Source of the DNA: Nakamurella aerolata | GTDB taxonomy: Bacteria > Actinomycetota > Actinomycetes > Mycobacteriales > Nakamurellaceae | Direction of reading: 5' to 3' | Length of the DNA stretch: 64,000 nt | Assembly: GCF_013002705.1 (NCBI RefSeq) | Contig: NZ_JABEND010000010.1 | Span: forward strand, 62,001 to 126,000 | Part shown: positions 28,434 to 37,375 of the stretch, piece by piece | How the letters are laid out: every line of letters starts with the position of its first letter | Position numbering within the stretch: the first letter of the stretch is position 1 | Made by a program: the position numbers and the translations under genes | The notes under the pieces: generated by a model | The model's input: only the letters and a program-made list of their open reading frames with translations | What the model was told of the DNA's origin: nothing | Database searches by the model: none

Positions 28434-29086
28434 GCTCCACCGCCGTGCTGCTCCGGGTGGCTGACGATGCCGAGCGTGGCGACGCCGCCGCGTTCGCCGG
28501 GCGAGTCACCTTGTGGGACAAGGCCAATCCGGTCCGGCTCCGGCGCGACGCCGAGCGCGGGCTGGTCAGGATGTGGGCGGCGGCGCCGTTCGACGTGCTG
28601 GTGAGCCGGGCGGTTCGCGGGTCGGTCGAGCCGGCTGACGTCACCGTGCACGCCGGGAACCTGTTGTCCAGCCTTGAGATTCAGCGCAGGGCCAGCGCCG
28701 GTGACGGGGTCGACCCTGGGCCGGCGATCGACTCGTCCTGGCGTGGTCAGCTGCCGCCGGTGGACGGGTGGATCGCCGTCGACGACGTCCCCGCCTCGGT
28801 GCTGAACGCCAGCGCCGACGAGGCGGCCGCCCGGATCCGCGCCAATCCCGGGCCAACCGGCGGGGCGTCGGCCACCGCGCTGGACGCCGATGCCATGACG
28901 GTGACCGGCAACGGCATGCGGGTGGTGGTGCCGATGCGGATGCTGCTGGCGCTGTCCGGAATGGGCTTCACCGGCGCCGGTGACGATCTCGTCCGGGTCA
29001 GAGCCACCGACGCTTGGATCCGGTTGGATGCCAGATTCGGCTCGGTGCTGCGCCGCCGACATGCGTTGCTGCCCTTGATGTTCTAG
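28430..29086 (+). CDS. Conserved hypothetical protein (Rv2474c-like position)
   Basis: A 218-residue protein, third gene of the gdh operon with an ATGA overlap. It is soluble, with alternating strands and helices (RVTLWDKANPVRLRRDAERG, AAPFDVLVSRAVRGSV, PMRMLLALSGMGFTGAGDDL). No catalytic motif is evident. Its position matches Rv2474c, a conserved actinobacterial protein of unknown function. Coupling to a thioesterase and gdh suggests a related metabolic role, which is inference only. Confidence 0.75.
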   Translation: MSSTAVLLRVADDAERGDAAAFAGRVTLWDKANPVRLRRDAERGLVRMWAAAPFDVLVSRAVRGSVEPADVTVHAGNLLSSLEIQRRASAGDGVDPGPAIDSSWRGQLPPVDGWIAVDDVPASVLNASADEAAARIRANPGPTGGASATALDADAMTVTGNGMRVVVPMRMLLALSGMGFTGAGDDLVRVRATDAWIRLDARFGSVLRRRHALLPLMF

Positions 29087-29129
29087 CTGACAGCGTTCAA
29101 TTGACGGACGGACCGGGTGGGCGCCGTGC

Positions 29130-30152
29130 TCAGGGCAGCAGCCACGCCGTCGCGTCCGCCGGCAACATGCCGTCGACCAACGGCGCGGACGACAGCAGCA
29201 CTTCGCCTGGCGGCAACTCGATCGGGGTATCGCCGGCGTTCACCGCGCACACCAACCCGCCGCCGTCCCGCCGGAACGCCAGGCAGTCCCGCGGCGCCCC
29301 GTACCAGGAGATTTCGGATCCGGAGAACGCCGGATGGGTGGCCCGCAGCTCGATCGCCGTGCGGACCAGGTTCAGGGTGGAGTCCTGGTCGTCCAGCTGA
29401 TCCTCGACCACATAGTCGCGGAAAGTATCCGGCGCCATTCGGACCGCGGGATCGGTGCCGTCGGTCGGTCGATCCGCCTGCGGTGCCACCGATCCGGTGA
29501 ACCCGAACGGTGGCGCGTCGCCCTCCCACGGCATCGTCATGGTGGCGGCTCCGGGGAGCCCGCCGGGCCCGTCCGGGAGCCCGAGCTCGTCCCCGTACAG
29601 CAGCGTCGGCACCCCGGGCACCGCCAACAGCACCAGCAGCAGGGCCCTGGTCCTTGCGCCGCCGAGCGCGATGTCACCGTCGCCGAGGCGGGTGGCGGCG
29701 CGGCCACCCGCCGGTCCGGAGATCTCCCACCGCGGTGCCGGGGCATCGTCGGGCAGATCGCGCAGGGCCTTGTCGATCGCGGCCTGCATCGGAGCGGCGG
29801 AGAAGGGAATCTGGTGCAGCACACCGGGTTCGGCGCGAATGTGCCAATGCAGGGTGAGTTCGCGCGCGGCGGCGTGGTGCGTCAGCTGCTGCACCGGCGA
29901 GACTCCGGACTCATCGGCGCCGTCCGACTGCGGGGGCGCACCGGCCGGGTCGGGATGCAGCGCGGCCGGCACCCCGGTGAGTTCGATGTCGGTGATGCCC
30001 AACAGCTCCAGATACCCCAGGTGAGTGGTCAGCCCGACCAGGTCGCCGACGCCATCCGCGTCCGAGTCGGCGAACGACGGCACGTGCACCTGGTAGCCGA
30101 CGGCTCTGGTGTCGGTGCTGAACGGGTCGGACGCCGGGTCGGTGTTCGTCAC
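29130..30152 (-). CDS. Truncated GH13 (AglA-like) protein without catalytic residues
   Basis: About 340 residues with the ends but not the middle of an alpha-glucosidase/amylase. The N-terminus has YQVHVPSFADSDADGVGDLV and HLGYLELLGITDIELTGVPA, the first barrel strand of GH13. The C-terminal part has ALLLVLLAVPGVPTLLYGDELGL, MPWEGDAPPFGF and a beta-sandwich ending VLLSSAPLVDGMLP. The regions that should hold DVVPNH, GFRxD, the Glu acid and NHD are missing or replaced (WEISGPAGGRAATRLGD at the NHD position). Full-length AglA (Rv2471) is about 540 residues. The GTG start at 30152 is the best available; one 13 codons upstream is possible. Confidence 0.75.
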   Translation of the reverse strand: MTNTDPASDPFSTDTRAVGYQVHVPSFADSDADGVGDLVGLTTHLGYLELLGITDIELTGVPAALHPDPAGAPPQSDGADESGVSPVQQLTHHAAARELTLHWHIRAEPGVLHQIPFSAAPMQAAIDKALRDLPDDAPAPRWEISGPAGGRAATRLGDGDIALGGARTRALLLVLLAVPGVPTLLYGDELGLPDGPGGLPGAATMTMPWEGDAPPFGFTGSVAPQADRPTDGTDPAVRMAPDTFRDYVVEDQLDDQDSTLNLVRTAIELRATHPAFSGSEISWYGAPRDCLAFRRDGGGLVCAVNAGDTPIELPPGEVLLSSAPLVDGMLPADATAWLLP

Positions 30153-30250
30153 CGGCGCCGGGATCGGCTGTGCGGTCGCTGCTGGCTCCACAGCACAGCA
30201 TCTTGCCAGGTCCGGCCGGCATCGACGGCCGGCCCGGTCGGCACCGTGGC

Positions 30251-30775
30251 TCAGCCGGGGGAGTTGACCAGCATGTTGGCGGCCATCACCAGATAGTTCC
30301 AGAGCCGCTCGTCCTGCTCCTTGGTCAACTCCGCCTCGTCGACGGCGGTGCGCATGGCCCGCAGCCAGGCGTCGCGCTCGGCCGGCCCGATCACGAACGG
30401 CACATGCCGCATCCGCAACCGCGGGTGCCCGCGTTGTTGCGAGTAGGTGCGCGGGCCGCCCCAGTACTGCTCGAGAAACATCCGCAGCCGCACCTCGGCC
30501 GGCCCCAGATCGGCTTCCGGGTACAGCGGACGCAGGATCGGGTCGACGGCGACCTCTTGGTAGAAGCGGTGCACGATCCGCTGAAACGTGGGGTGGCCGC
30601 CGATCTCGGCGTAGAAGGTGCCGGCGTCGTCCTGGCCCTGACCAGCCGGCCGTGCACCGGCCGGCGTATCGGCCGGCGCATCGGACGGTGACGCCGGGCC
30701 GGCCGAAGATTGCGTCGGCCGGGTGTGCCCGGGTTGCTCGGGCTGACCGGCGCCCGGCCATGGCAGGTTCGTCAT
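30251..30775 (-). CDS. glbO: Group II truncated haemoglobin (GlbO)
   Basis: A 174-residue protein. The first 50 residues are a Pro/Ala-rich extension. The globin proper starts at [20 protein letters not shown], with [20 protein letters not shown], the group II motif [21 protein letters not shown] and the proximal His in [10 protein letters not shown]. Group II haemoglobins bind oxygen tightly and are linked to respiration and nitric oxide or peroxide handling. The ATG at 30775 overlaps the upstream mscS-like stop in an ATGA, so the two are coupled. It corresponds to Rv2470. Confidence 0.92.
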   Translation of the reverse strand: MTNLPWPGAGQPEQPGHTRPTQSSAGPASPSDAPADTPAGARPAGQGQDDAGTFYAEIGGHPTFQRIVHRFYQEVAVDPILRPLYPEADLGPAEVRLRMFLEQYWGGPRTYSQQRGHPRLRMRHVPFVIGPAERDAWLRAMRTAVDEAELTKEQDERLWNYLVMAANMLVNSPG

Positions 30776-31791
30776 CTGGTCTCCGGCGGTTGCTGGGCTG
30801 TCGATCCTGGGTCGGTGCCCGATCCCGGCCGTCCTGCCAGATAGCGCAGATCCGAAGCGGGGGACTGGATTCCGGCCAGATCGAAGGCTTGCTTGATGGC
30901 GCCGCGGACGGCCCGGCCGAACGCCCACTGCTCGCCGGCGCGCACGGTCGCCACCAATCGGATGGTGACGGCGTCGCTGGTCATCGTCAGTACCCCCTGG
31001 CTCTCCGGCATCTTGATGACGACGTCGGCGAACTCGTCCGACTTGGCGACCTCGGTGGCGGTGGCGAGCGCGATCTCGGCGGCCTTGTTGGCGTCGGCCC
31101 GGTAGCTCAACGGCAGGTCGATGATCACCACCGATTCGCCCTGGCTGGAGTTGCCGACCCGCAGCACCTCACCGTTGCGGACGTACCAGATGGTGCCGTC
31201 GACGCTGCGCAGTGTGGTGATGCGGAGCCCGACGTCGATGACGGTGCCGCTCGCCGGGCCGAGGTCGACGACGTCGCCGACGCCGTACTGGTCCTCCAGC
31301 AGCATGAAGATGCCGGAAAGGAAGTCCTTGACCAGGTTCTGGGCGCCGAAACCGATGGCGACGCCGGCGATCCCGGCGCTGGCCAGGATCGGGCCGACAT
31401 TGATGCCGAGCTCGGCCAGGATCAGGATGATCGCGATCGTCACGATCACGAACGAGGCGATGGACTTCAGCAGCCCGCCGATCGACTCGGCGCGCTGAGT
31501 CCGGCGCGCCACCCCGCGCGGGCCCAGGATGATGACGTCGGCGCGTTCCTTGATCGGGCGCAGCAGCTTCGGCACCTTGCCGGTGGCGGTGACCGTGGTG
31601 ACCTTGGTGATCGCTCGGTGAGCCAGATACCGCACCACGACGGCCGCGATGACGATCACCACGATGGCCAGCACCCTGCGGCCGATGGTGTCGATGTTGG
31701 CCGCCAGCCAGCCCATCCCGGTGGACGACCAGATGCGCTGACACCAACTGCCGAGCTCGGCGGCGCAGTCGGGGGCGGCGGCGTGCAACAC
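30772..31791 (-). CDS. MscS-family small-conductance mechanosensitive channel
   Basis: A 339-residue membrane protein. It has an N-terminal periplasmic/first segment ([20 protein letters not shown]), TM helices at [20 protein letters not shown] and [20 protein letters not shown], and the pore helix [20 protein letters not shown] followed by [18 protein letters not shown]. The cytosolic beta domain contains [20 protein letters not shown] and NGEV. Such channels open on hypo-osmotic shock to release solutes. The start is uncertain; the GTG at 31791 gives an N-terminus like mycobacterial relatives, with weak GGTGA upstream. It is coupled to glbO. Confidence 0.85.
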   Translation of the reverse strand: MLHAAAPDCAAELGSWCQRIWSSTGMGWLAANIDTIGRRVLAIVVIVIAAVVVRYLAHRAITKVTTVTATGKVPKLLRPIKERADVIILGPRGVARRTQRAESIGGLLKSIASFVIVTIAIILILAELGINVGPILASAGIAGVAIGFGAQNLVKDFLSGIFMLLEDQYGVGDVVDLGPASGTVIDVGLRITTLRSVDGTIWYVRNGEVLRVGNSSQGESVVIIDLPLSYRADANKAAEIALATATEVAKSDEFADVVIKMPESQGVLTMTSDAVTIRLVATVRAGEQWAFGRAVRGAIKQAFDLAGIQSPASDLRYLAGRPGSGTDPGSTAQQPPETR

Positions 31792-32027
31792 GCATTCACC
31801 GTACTGGCCGCGGGCGCCGGCGCTGCTCCCGCCGGCGCCGTCCCTACCGCGGAACCCGCTCCGGCGGTGGTCCGGGCCCGCCGGGGGCCTGTCGGGCGAC
31901 ACGTCAACGACGAAAACGCCCGGTTGCTGCTGTAATCGAAGGCGGGACGGTTGACTGAATGGTGGATCGACCAGCCCGAGGGACAGCACCTGCACCGAGC
32001 ACGTATCAGCGCCGAACGAGGTGACCG

Positions 32028-32762
32028 ATGAGCCGAGCCCGACAACCGCGCAGCCCGCGCGGCTCAGCCGCCCGCGCCGTCCGTACTGCCCGCACCGGCA
32101 GCACGGCGGCCGCGCAGCACAGGGTGGAGCGGGCCGACGGCAAGAGCCGACAACCACAGGCGGTGTCCGTCACCGATCCTCGCAGCGGGTTTGCCGCGGG
32201 ACCGGACCGGACGAACACCGCCGCCCTCGCTCCCCGTGGGGAGCCTCCGTCGGCCAAGGTGCGGGTGCTGCTGCTCAACGCCACCCATGAACCGCTGGCC
32301 GTCGTCACCGGTCGGCGCGCGCTGGTGCTGCTGCTCGCCGGCAAGGCCGAATCGGTGGCCGACCGGGACACCGCCGCCCCGATGCGTTCGCCGACGCTGG
32401 TGCTGGCCGTCCCGGCCGTCGTCCGGCTGAATCGCTTCGTGCGGGTGCCGTATCACCGGGCCACCAGCGTGACGCGGTCCGGCGTACTGCGCCGCGACCG
32501 GCGGATCTGCGCCTACTGCGGCGGCCGCGCCGACACCATCGACCATGTCCAGCCGCGCAGCCGCGGCGGAGCGCACTCCTGGGAGAACTGCGTTGCATGC
32601 TGCGTCCGCTGCAACTCCCGCAAGGCCGACCGGCTGTTGTCCGAGCTGGGCTGGACGCTGCCGTTCGTCCCGGCACCGCCGGTGCGTGCCGGCAACGGCA
32701 GGGTCTGGCTGACCGACGACACCGACCCGGCCTGGGATCCATGGTTGGCCGGCGCGGCCTGA
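32028..32762 (+). CDS. HNH endonuclease-domain protein
   Basis: A 244-residue protein. Residues 1-80 are basic and disordered. A conserved core VRVLLLNATHEPLAVVTGRR leads into the HNH nuclease: RICAYCGGRADTIDHVQPRS, RGGAHSWENCVACCVRCN and SRKADRLL, with CxxC pairs binding zinc and the IDHV His as catalytic base. This group (Rv2469c-like) is widespread in actinobacteria and its physiological substrate is unknown. The ATG at 32028 has GAGGTGA upstream. An internal GTG at about 32163 would remove most of the basic extension and is a possible alternative. Confidence 0.85.
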   Translation: MSRARQPRSPRGSAARAVRTARTGSTAAAQHRVERADGKSRQPQAVSVTDPRSGFAAGPDRTNTAALAPRGEPPSAKVRVLLLNATHEPLAVVTGRRALVLLLAGKAESVADRDTAAPMRSPTLVLAVPAVVRLNRFVRVPYHRATSVTRSGVLRRDRRICAYCGGRADTIDHVQPRSRGGAHSWENCVACCVRCNSRKADRLLSELGWTLPFVPAPPVRAGNGRVWLTDDTDPAWDPWLAGAA

Positions 32763-32790
32763 GCCGCCGGCCCGCTCTCCGGCTCGGGCC

Positions 32791-32862
<72 letters not shown>

Positions 32863-32921
32863 AACCCTTCAGCCGGGCGGCGACCGGCGTGCCCGAGCAG
32901 GCTCGCGCCGGCCCGGTGGGC

Positions 32922-32927
32922 TACCGT
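32922..32927 (+). promoter_or_regulatory. -10 box (TACCGT) for a leaderless small membrane-protein mRNA
   Basis: TACCGT is followed by TTTGGC and then the GTG at 32934, giving the N6 spacing. No ribosome binding site is present. Confidence 0.5.
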
Positions 32928-32933
32928 TTTGGC

Positions 32934-33161
32934 GTGACCATTCTTCAGACCCTCGGAGTTTTCGTGGGGATCCCGCTGGCGATCTACCTGGTGATCGGCC
33001 TGTTGGTGTTCCTGCCGGGTCGGCACTCCCGCCGCGGCTACCGCGCCGGCGAGCAATGGGATTACCCGCCGCAGCTGTGGGCCGGCGACACCCCGGTCCA
33101 GATCCCCGCCGGTGACGCCCTCGCCGGCACGTCCGAAGGAGGCGCACGTGGCAGTTGGTGA
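32934..33161 (+). CDS. Small single-pass membrane protein
   Basis: A 75-residue protein with one N-terminal transmembrane helix (LGVFVGIPLAIYLVIGLLVF) and a cytosolic Arg-rich then acidic tail (SRRGYRAGEQWDYPPQLWAG). A small membrane protein occupies the same place next to the DUF5130 gene in mycobacteria. Its 3' end overlaps the next gene by 14 bp. The function is unknown. The pair may form a membrane protein plus soluble partner. Confidence 0.75.
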   Translation: MTILQTLGVFVGIPLAIYLVIGLLVFLPGRHSRRGYRAGEQWDYPPQLWAGDTPVQIPAGDALAGTSEGGARGSW

Positions 33162-33672
33162 GGTCACCGGAGAACCCGCCGACAGCAGCTCAGCCCAGCG
33201 CTCCGAGCAGCGCGGCGCCGGCGAGCTGTCGACCGACCGGCCAACGCTGCCACCGGTGCCGGTCGGCCCCCAGGGCACCGACAACGAGCCGCTGACCGCC
33301 AGCCAGCGCATCGAACTCGACGACGTGATCGCCGCCGCCGAACGGGTGACAGGGCTGCGGTTCGCGGTGTACCTGGGCGAGCTCGGCGGTGACGTCGGCG
33401 GTGACGTCGAGACCGGGGCCCGTGAGGTGCACGCCGCGCTCGGCGCCGAGGCGCCGGTGGCCGCGCTGCTGGCCGTCTCGCCCGCCCAGCGGGTGGTGCA
33501 GGTGGTCACCGGCGGGGAAGCGGCGCGCCGGATCTCCGACCGATCGGCTCGGCTCGCGGTGCTCGCGACCGTCGCGTCGGTCAGCCAGGGCGACCTGCTC
33601 GGTGGTCTGGTCAATGGCATCCGCACCCTCGCCGACCAGGCCGGCACCCTGCCGGAGCGCGCCGACTGGTAG
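33148..33672 (+). CDS. DUF5130 (TPM-domain-like) protein, Rv2468c-like
   Basis: A 174-residue protein. After a disordered first 45 residues it has ERVTGLRFAVYLGELGGDVG, APVAALLAVSPAQRVVQVVT and ARLAVLATVASVSQGDLLGG, which matches the TPM-like fold of DUF5130. The GTG at 33148 has AAGGAGG 5 nt upstream, a strong site, although the gene overlaps the small membrane protein. The molecular role is not known. Confidence 0.78.
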   Translation: MAVGEVTGEPADSSSAQRSEQRGAGELSTDRPTLPPVPVGPQGTDNEPLTASQRIELDDVIAAAERVTGLRFAVYLGELGGDVGGDVETGAREVHAALGAEAPVAALLAVSPAQRVVQVVTGGEAARRISDRSARLAVLATVASVSQGDLLGGLVNGIRTLADQAGTLPERADW

Positions 33673-33702
33673 GTCGCGCCCTCGACTGCTCGACAGCAAA
33701 CC

Positions 33703-33757
33703 GACAACGCCGTTGGCCCGTCGGCGGTCCATCCGCCGACGGGCCAACGGCGTTGTC
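33703..33757. terminator. Bidirectional terminator with a perfect 25-bp stem
   Basis: Bases 33703-33727 (beginning GACAACGCCGTTGGCCCG) are the exact reverse complement of 33733-33757, with a 5-nt loop TCCAT. It lies between the convergent DUF5130 gene and pepN. The stem is unusually long for an intrinsic terminator and there is no clear U-tract on either side. Confidence 0.85.
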
Positions 33758-33793
33758 AGCACGGGTGGGTCCCGCGGCCCGGCCACCGGGCGG

Positions 33794-36469
33794 TCAGCTT
33801 GCTGAGCTACCAGCACCCGAAGAATCGGCGTCGGCAGTACCGGCGTCGGCGGCGCGTGCGGCCAGCGCGCGCTGCATGCTGGCGCGGCCTTCGGACACCA
33901 GCCTGATCAGCGCCGCCGGGTGGTCCGCCGCCTCGAACCGCTGCGCGGCATCGACCACCTGCTGACTCACCGCCCAGCGGGGGAACAGTCCGTTGGCGAC
34001 CTTCTGCGCCACCTCGGACGAGCGGCGGTCCCACACGTCGGCGATCTCGGCGAAGTACGGGTCGGCCAGCGCCGCAAGCTCGGCGTCCTGTGCCGGATGG
34101 GAGAACGAGCCGATCGCCGCGTCCTGCAACGCATTTGCCATCGTGTCGTCGTGCATCAGCCGGTCCCACATCTGCTGCTTGCCGCCCGGCAGCAGGGCGG
34201 TCAGCCCGGTCGCCCTGCGCTCGCCCGACGCCGTCGGGTCGGCCGCCCTGGCTTCATCGATTTCGGCCTGACCGGCCCGCCCGTGCGCCACCAGCGGAGC
34301 CAGCAAGGTCCAGCGCATGTCGGTGTCGACCGTCAGTCCGTCCAAGGGTGCCGATCCGTCCCGCCAGCCGGCGATGACGTCCAGCTGCGCGTCGGTGAGC
34401 TTCAACCCGGCGAGCACCCCGACGGTGGCCAGCTGCACGTCGCCGCCCGGCTCGCTGGCCCTGGCCAGCTCGATCAGCCCGTCGACCACCTGCGGATACC
34501 CCTGGTCGGCGGCCCACTGCGGGTCGGCGTACGACCGGAGCGCCTGCGATATCTGCGACAGAACCCTTTGCACCACACCGATCTCGGTCTCCGCCGGCAG
34601 TCCGCGCAGCGCCAACGCGATGAAGTCGCTGGCCCGCATCTCGGCGTCCCTGGTCATCTCCCAGACCGCCGACCACACCAGCGTGCGCGGCAGCGACTCG
34701 GCGATGTCACCGATCCGCTCGACGGCGGTCTGCAGTGATTGCGGGTCGAGCTGCAGCTTGCAGTAGGTCAGGTCGTCGTCGTTGACCAGGATCAGCTCAC
34801 CGCGGTGCTCGCCGGCCAGTTCGGGCACGTCGGTGCTCTCGCCGGTGACGTCCAGCTCGACGCGCTTGCGGCGCACCAACTTGCCCGAATCCGGGTCGGT
34901 GCCGTAGATGCCGACAGCCAGCCGGTGCGGCCGCAGCTCGCCGGCGCCGGGCTGCGCGCCGGACTGCCGCACCGCGAAGCGGGTGAACCTGCCGTCTGCA
35001 TCGGTGTCGAAGTCCGCCGACAGGGTGTTCAGCCCTGTCGTGGTGAGCCAGGCTTCGGACCAGGCGCCGAGGTCGCGCCCCGAGGTCTGCTCCAGGGCGT
35101 CGAGCAGATCGCGCAGGGTGGCGTTGCCGAAGGCGTGCGCGCCGAAGTAGGCGCGCAGCCCCGCCAGGAACTCCTCATAGCCAACATATGCGGTCAGTTG
35201 CTTGAGTACCGAAGCGCCTTTGGCGTAGGTGATTCCGTCGAAGTTCACCTCCACCGCTTGCAGATCGACCATGTCGGCGGCGATCGGGTGGGTGGAGGGC
35301 AGCTGATCCTGGATGTACGCCCACGACTTCTCGACGTTGGCGAAGGTGGTCCAGCCGGAGCTGTACTCGCTGTTGGCCACCTGCGCCACCACCGACGCCC
35401 AGCTGGCGAACGACTCGTTCAGCCACAGGTCGTCCCACCAGCGCATAGTGACCAGATCGCCGAACCACATGTGCGCCAGCTCGTGCAGGATGGTCTCGTT
35501 GCGGCGCTCGTACAGGTAGCGGGTGACCTTCGAGCGGAATACGTACTCCTCGCGGAAGGTGACGGCACCGGCGTTCTCCATCGCCCCGGCGTTGAACTCG
35601 GGAACAAACAGCTGGTCGTACTTGCCGAACGGGTACCGCACGCCGAAAGCGTTCTGGTAGAAGTCGAATCCCTGTTTGGTCTCGGTGAAGAGCCGCTCGG
35701 CGTCAAGATGCTCGGCCAGGCTGCGCCGGCAGAAGAGCCCGAGATCGATGCCGTCGTGCTGGTCGCGAACCGCGTGGTACGGCCCGGCGACCAACGCGGT
35801 GACGTAGCTGCTCATCGGCTGGGTGACGGCGAAGACGTGCCGCTTGCTGCCGTCGCCGTTGTCGGTGACGTCCTGCTCCGCACCCCCGGTGACCACCTCC
35901 CAGTGGCCGGGAGCGGTAACGGTAAAGGCGAAGGTGGCCTTCAGATCCGGCTGGTCGAAGCAGGTGAACATCCGCTTGGCGTCGGCGGTCTCGAACTGCG
36001 AGTACAGGTACACCTCGTCGTCCTCGGGGTCGACGAACCGGTGCAGACCCTCACCGGTGTTGGTGTACAGGCCGACGGCAACCACCTCGAGCTCGTTCTC
36101 GGCAGCGAGATCGGGCAGCCCGAGTCCGGTGTTGTTGGTCCAGCCGGAAACATCGAGAGGGGTGCCGTTGAGGGTGGCCGAGGTGATCGATGCACCGACA
36201 AAGTCGATGACGGTGCTGCTACCGGGCTTGGCCTTGAACCGCACCACCGTTGTGGTGTCGAAGGTTTGCTGGCCCGGCGCGCCGTTGCCGTCGGTGAGGT
36301 CGAGCGTCACCTGATAGCTGTCGACGTCGACGGCGGCGGCCCGTTCCGCGGCTTCGGCCCTGGTCAGGTTCGGTGGCTGGCTAGCCTTGGCGGCGGCACC
36401 GGCGCCGGTGGAACCGGCGGGGGTAGTGGCGGGAGTCTCAGCGGGAGTGTCGGGTGACGTCATCGGCAT
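33794..36469 (-). CDS. pepN: Aminopeptidase N
   Basis: A zinc M1 aminopeptidase of 891 residues. It has the exopeptidase motif GAMENAG and the zinc motif HELAHMWFGDLVTMRWWDDL followed by WLNESFASW, where HExxH and the Glu of NES bind zinc. The C-terminal half is an ERAP1_C-like helical domain. It removes N-terminal residues from peptides in the cytosol, and could finish degradation of products from the Clp protease encoded 10 kb away. The ATG at 36469 is preceded by TAGGTT (36477-36482, minus strand) at 7 nt, so leaderless; an ATG two codons later is possible. The first 40 residues are Thr/Pro-rich. It corresponds to Rv2467. Confidence 0.95.
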   Translation of the reverse strand: MPMTSPDTPAETPATTPAGSTGAGAAAKASQPPNLTRAEAAERAAAVDVDSYQVTLDLTDGNGAPGQQTFDTTTVVRFKAKPGSSTVIDFVGASITSATLNGTPLDVSGWTNNTGLGLPDLAAENELEVVAVGLYTNTGEGLHRFVDPEDDEVYLYSQFETADAKRMFTCFDQPDLKATFAFTVTAPGHWEVVTGGAEQDVTDNGDGSKRHVFAVTQPMSSYVTALVAGPYHAVRDQHDGIDLGLFCRRSLAEHLDAERLFTETKQGFDFYQNAFGVRYPFGKYDQLFVPEFNAGAMENAGAVTFREEYVFRSKVTRYLYERRNETILHELAHMWFGDLVTMRWWDDLWLNESFASWASVVAQVANSEYSSGWTTFANVEKSWAYIQDQLPSTHPIAADMVDLQAVEVNFDGITYAKGASVLKQLTAYVGYEEFLAGLRAYFGAHAFGNATLRDLLDALEQTSGRDLGAWSEAWLTTTGLNTLSADFDTDADGRFTRFAVRQSGAQPGAGELRPHRLAVGIYGTDPDSGKLVRRKRVELDVTGESTDVPELAGEHRGELILVNDDDLTYCKLQLDPQSLQTAVERIGDIAESLPRTLVWSAVWEMTRDAEMRASDFIALALRGLPAETEIGVVQRVLSQISQALRSYADPQWAADQGYPQVVDGLIELARASEPGGDVQLATVGVLAGLKLTDAQLDVIAGWRDGSAPLDGLTVDTDMRWTLLAPLVAHGRAGQAEIDEARAADPTASGERRATGLTALLPGGKQQMWDRLMHDDTMANALQDAAIGSFSHPAQDAELAALADPYFAEIADVWDRRSSEVAQKVANGLFPRWAVSQQVVDAAQRFEAADHPAALIRLVSEGRASMQRALAARAADAGTADADSSGAGSSAS

Positions 36470-36476
36470 GGGAACA

Positions 36477-36482
36477 AACCTA
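36477..36482 (-). promoter_or_regulatory. -10 box (TAGGTT) for leaderless pepN
   Basis: On the minus strand TAGGTT precedes the ATG at 36469 by 7 nt, with no ribosome binding site between them. Confidence 0.45.
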
Positions 36483-36615
36483 GCGTCGAACCCGGTTGCA
36501 GCCGAAGGGATGTCCCCGCACCTGCCAGCGTGCCGTCGTACCCGCCACCGGGGCGCCGGCACACCCGTCCACCGGCCGGCCGCAGCCACCGGAACCGTGA
36601 GAGGAAATGATCGTC

Positions 36616-37281
36616 ATGAGCGATGCACAGCAAGCCGATACGTCGCCGCAGCAGGCCAGCGCGCCGAAGCCGGAGCGGGTCGACTTCTACTTCGACCCGA
36701 TCTGCCCCTTCGCCTGGGTGACGTCCCGCTGGATCCTCGAAGTGCAGAAGGTGCGCGACATCGACGTGCACTTCCACGTGATGAGCCTTTCGGTGCTCAA
36801 CTCCGGCCGGGAGGGCTTGCCAGAGCGCTACCAGCAGCTGATGGAGAAGGGCTGGGGCCCGGTGAGGGTGGCGATCGCCGCGGCGCAGGCGCACGGCGAC
36901 GAGGTACTGCTGCCGCTGTACACCGCGCTGGGCACCAGGATTCACAACCAGCACGCCGACACCGAGAACGGCTACGACGAGGTGATCCGCGAGGCGCTGG
37001 CCGAGGTCGGCCTGCCGGCCGAGCTGGCCGACGCCGCCCACTCCACCGATTACGACGACGCCGTGCGGGAAAGCCACCACCGCGGAATGGATCCGGTCGG
37101 TGACGAGGTCGGAACCCCCACCATCCACTTCGGCAAGACCGCCTTCTTCGGCCCGGTGCTCACCCGCATCCCCCGCGATGAAGAGGCCGGCAAGCTGTGG
37201 GACGGCACCGTACTGATGGCCAGCTATCCACACTTCTTCGAACTCAAGCGCAGCCGCACCGAGGACCCGGAGTTCGACTGA
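36616..37281 (+). CDS. DsbA-family protein related to mycothiol-dependent reductase Rv2466c, CPFA active site
   Basis: A 221-residue thioredoxin-fold protein. It closely follows the Rv2466c pattern: [75 protein letters not shown] and the end [19 protein letters not shown]. Rv2466c has a CPWC centre and uses mycothiol and mycoredoxin-type chemistry. Here residues 30-33 are Cys-Pro-Phe-Ala, so the resolving Cys is absent and a monothiol mechanism would be required. I prefer the ATG at 36616; the one at 36607 overlaps the GAGG ribosome binding site. It is divergent from pepN. Confidence 0.9.
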   Translation: MSDAQQADTSPQQASAPKPERVDFYFDPICPFAWVTSRWILEVQKVRDIDVHFHVMSLSVLNSGREGLPERYQQLMEKGWGPVRVAIAAAQAHGDEVLLPLYTALGTRIHNQHADTENGYDEVIREALAEVGLPAELADAAHSTDYDDAVRESHHRGMDPVGDEVGTPTIHFGKTAFFGPVLTRIPRDEEAGKLWDGTVLMASYPHFFELKRSRTEDPEFD

Positions 37282-37287
37282 CCCATT

Positions 37288-37312
37288 CGGCTGCTGGCTC
37301 GCCGAGCAGCCG
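37288..37312 (+). terminator. Intrinsic terminator-like hairpin
   Basis: CGGCTGCT and AGCAGCCG form a perfect 8-bp stem with a 9-nt loop, 6 bp after the DsbA-like stop codon. No U-tract follows. Confidence 0.5.
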
Positions 37313-37375
37313 GGAGCGCGCCGCGATCCGCGCGCCGCACTATCGCTGCACAGAGTTCTGTGCCACCGTTGATTC

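Noticed and set aside
30153-30761. Long N-terminal extension of the GH13-like frame
   Set aside because: This part is antisense to glbO and lacks GH13 features, so it is not coding in that frame.
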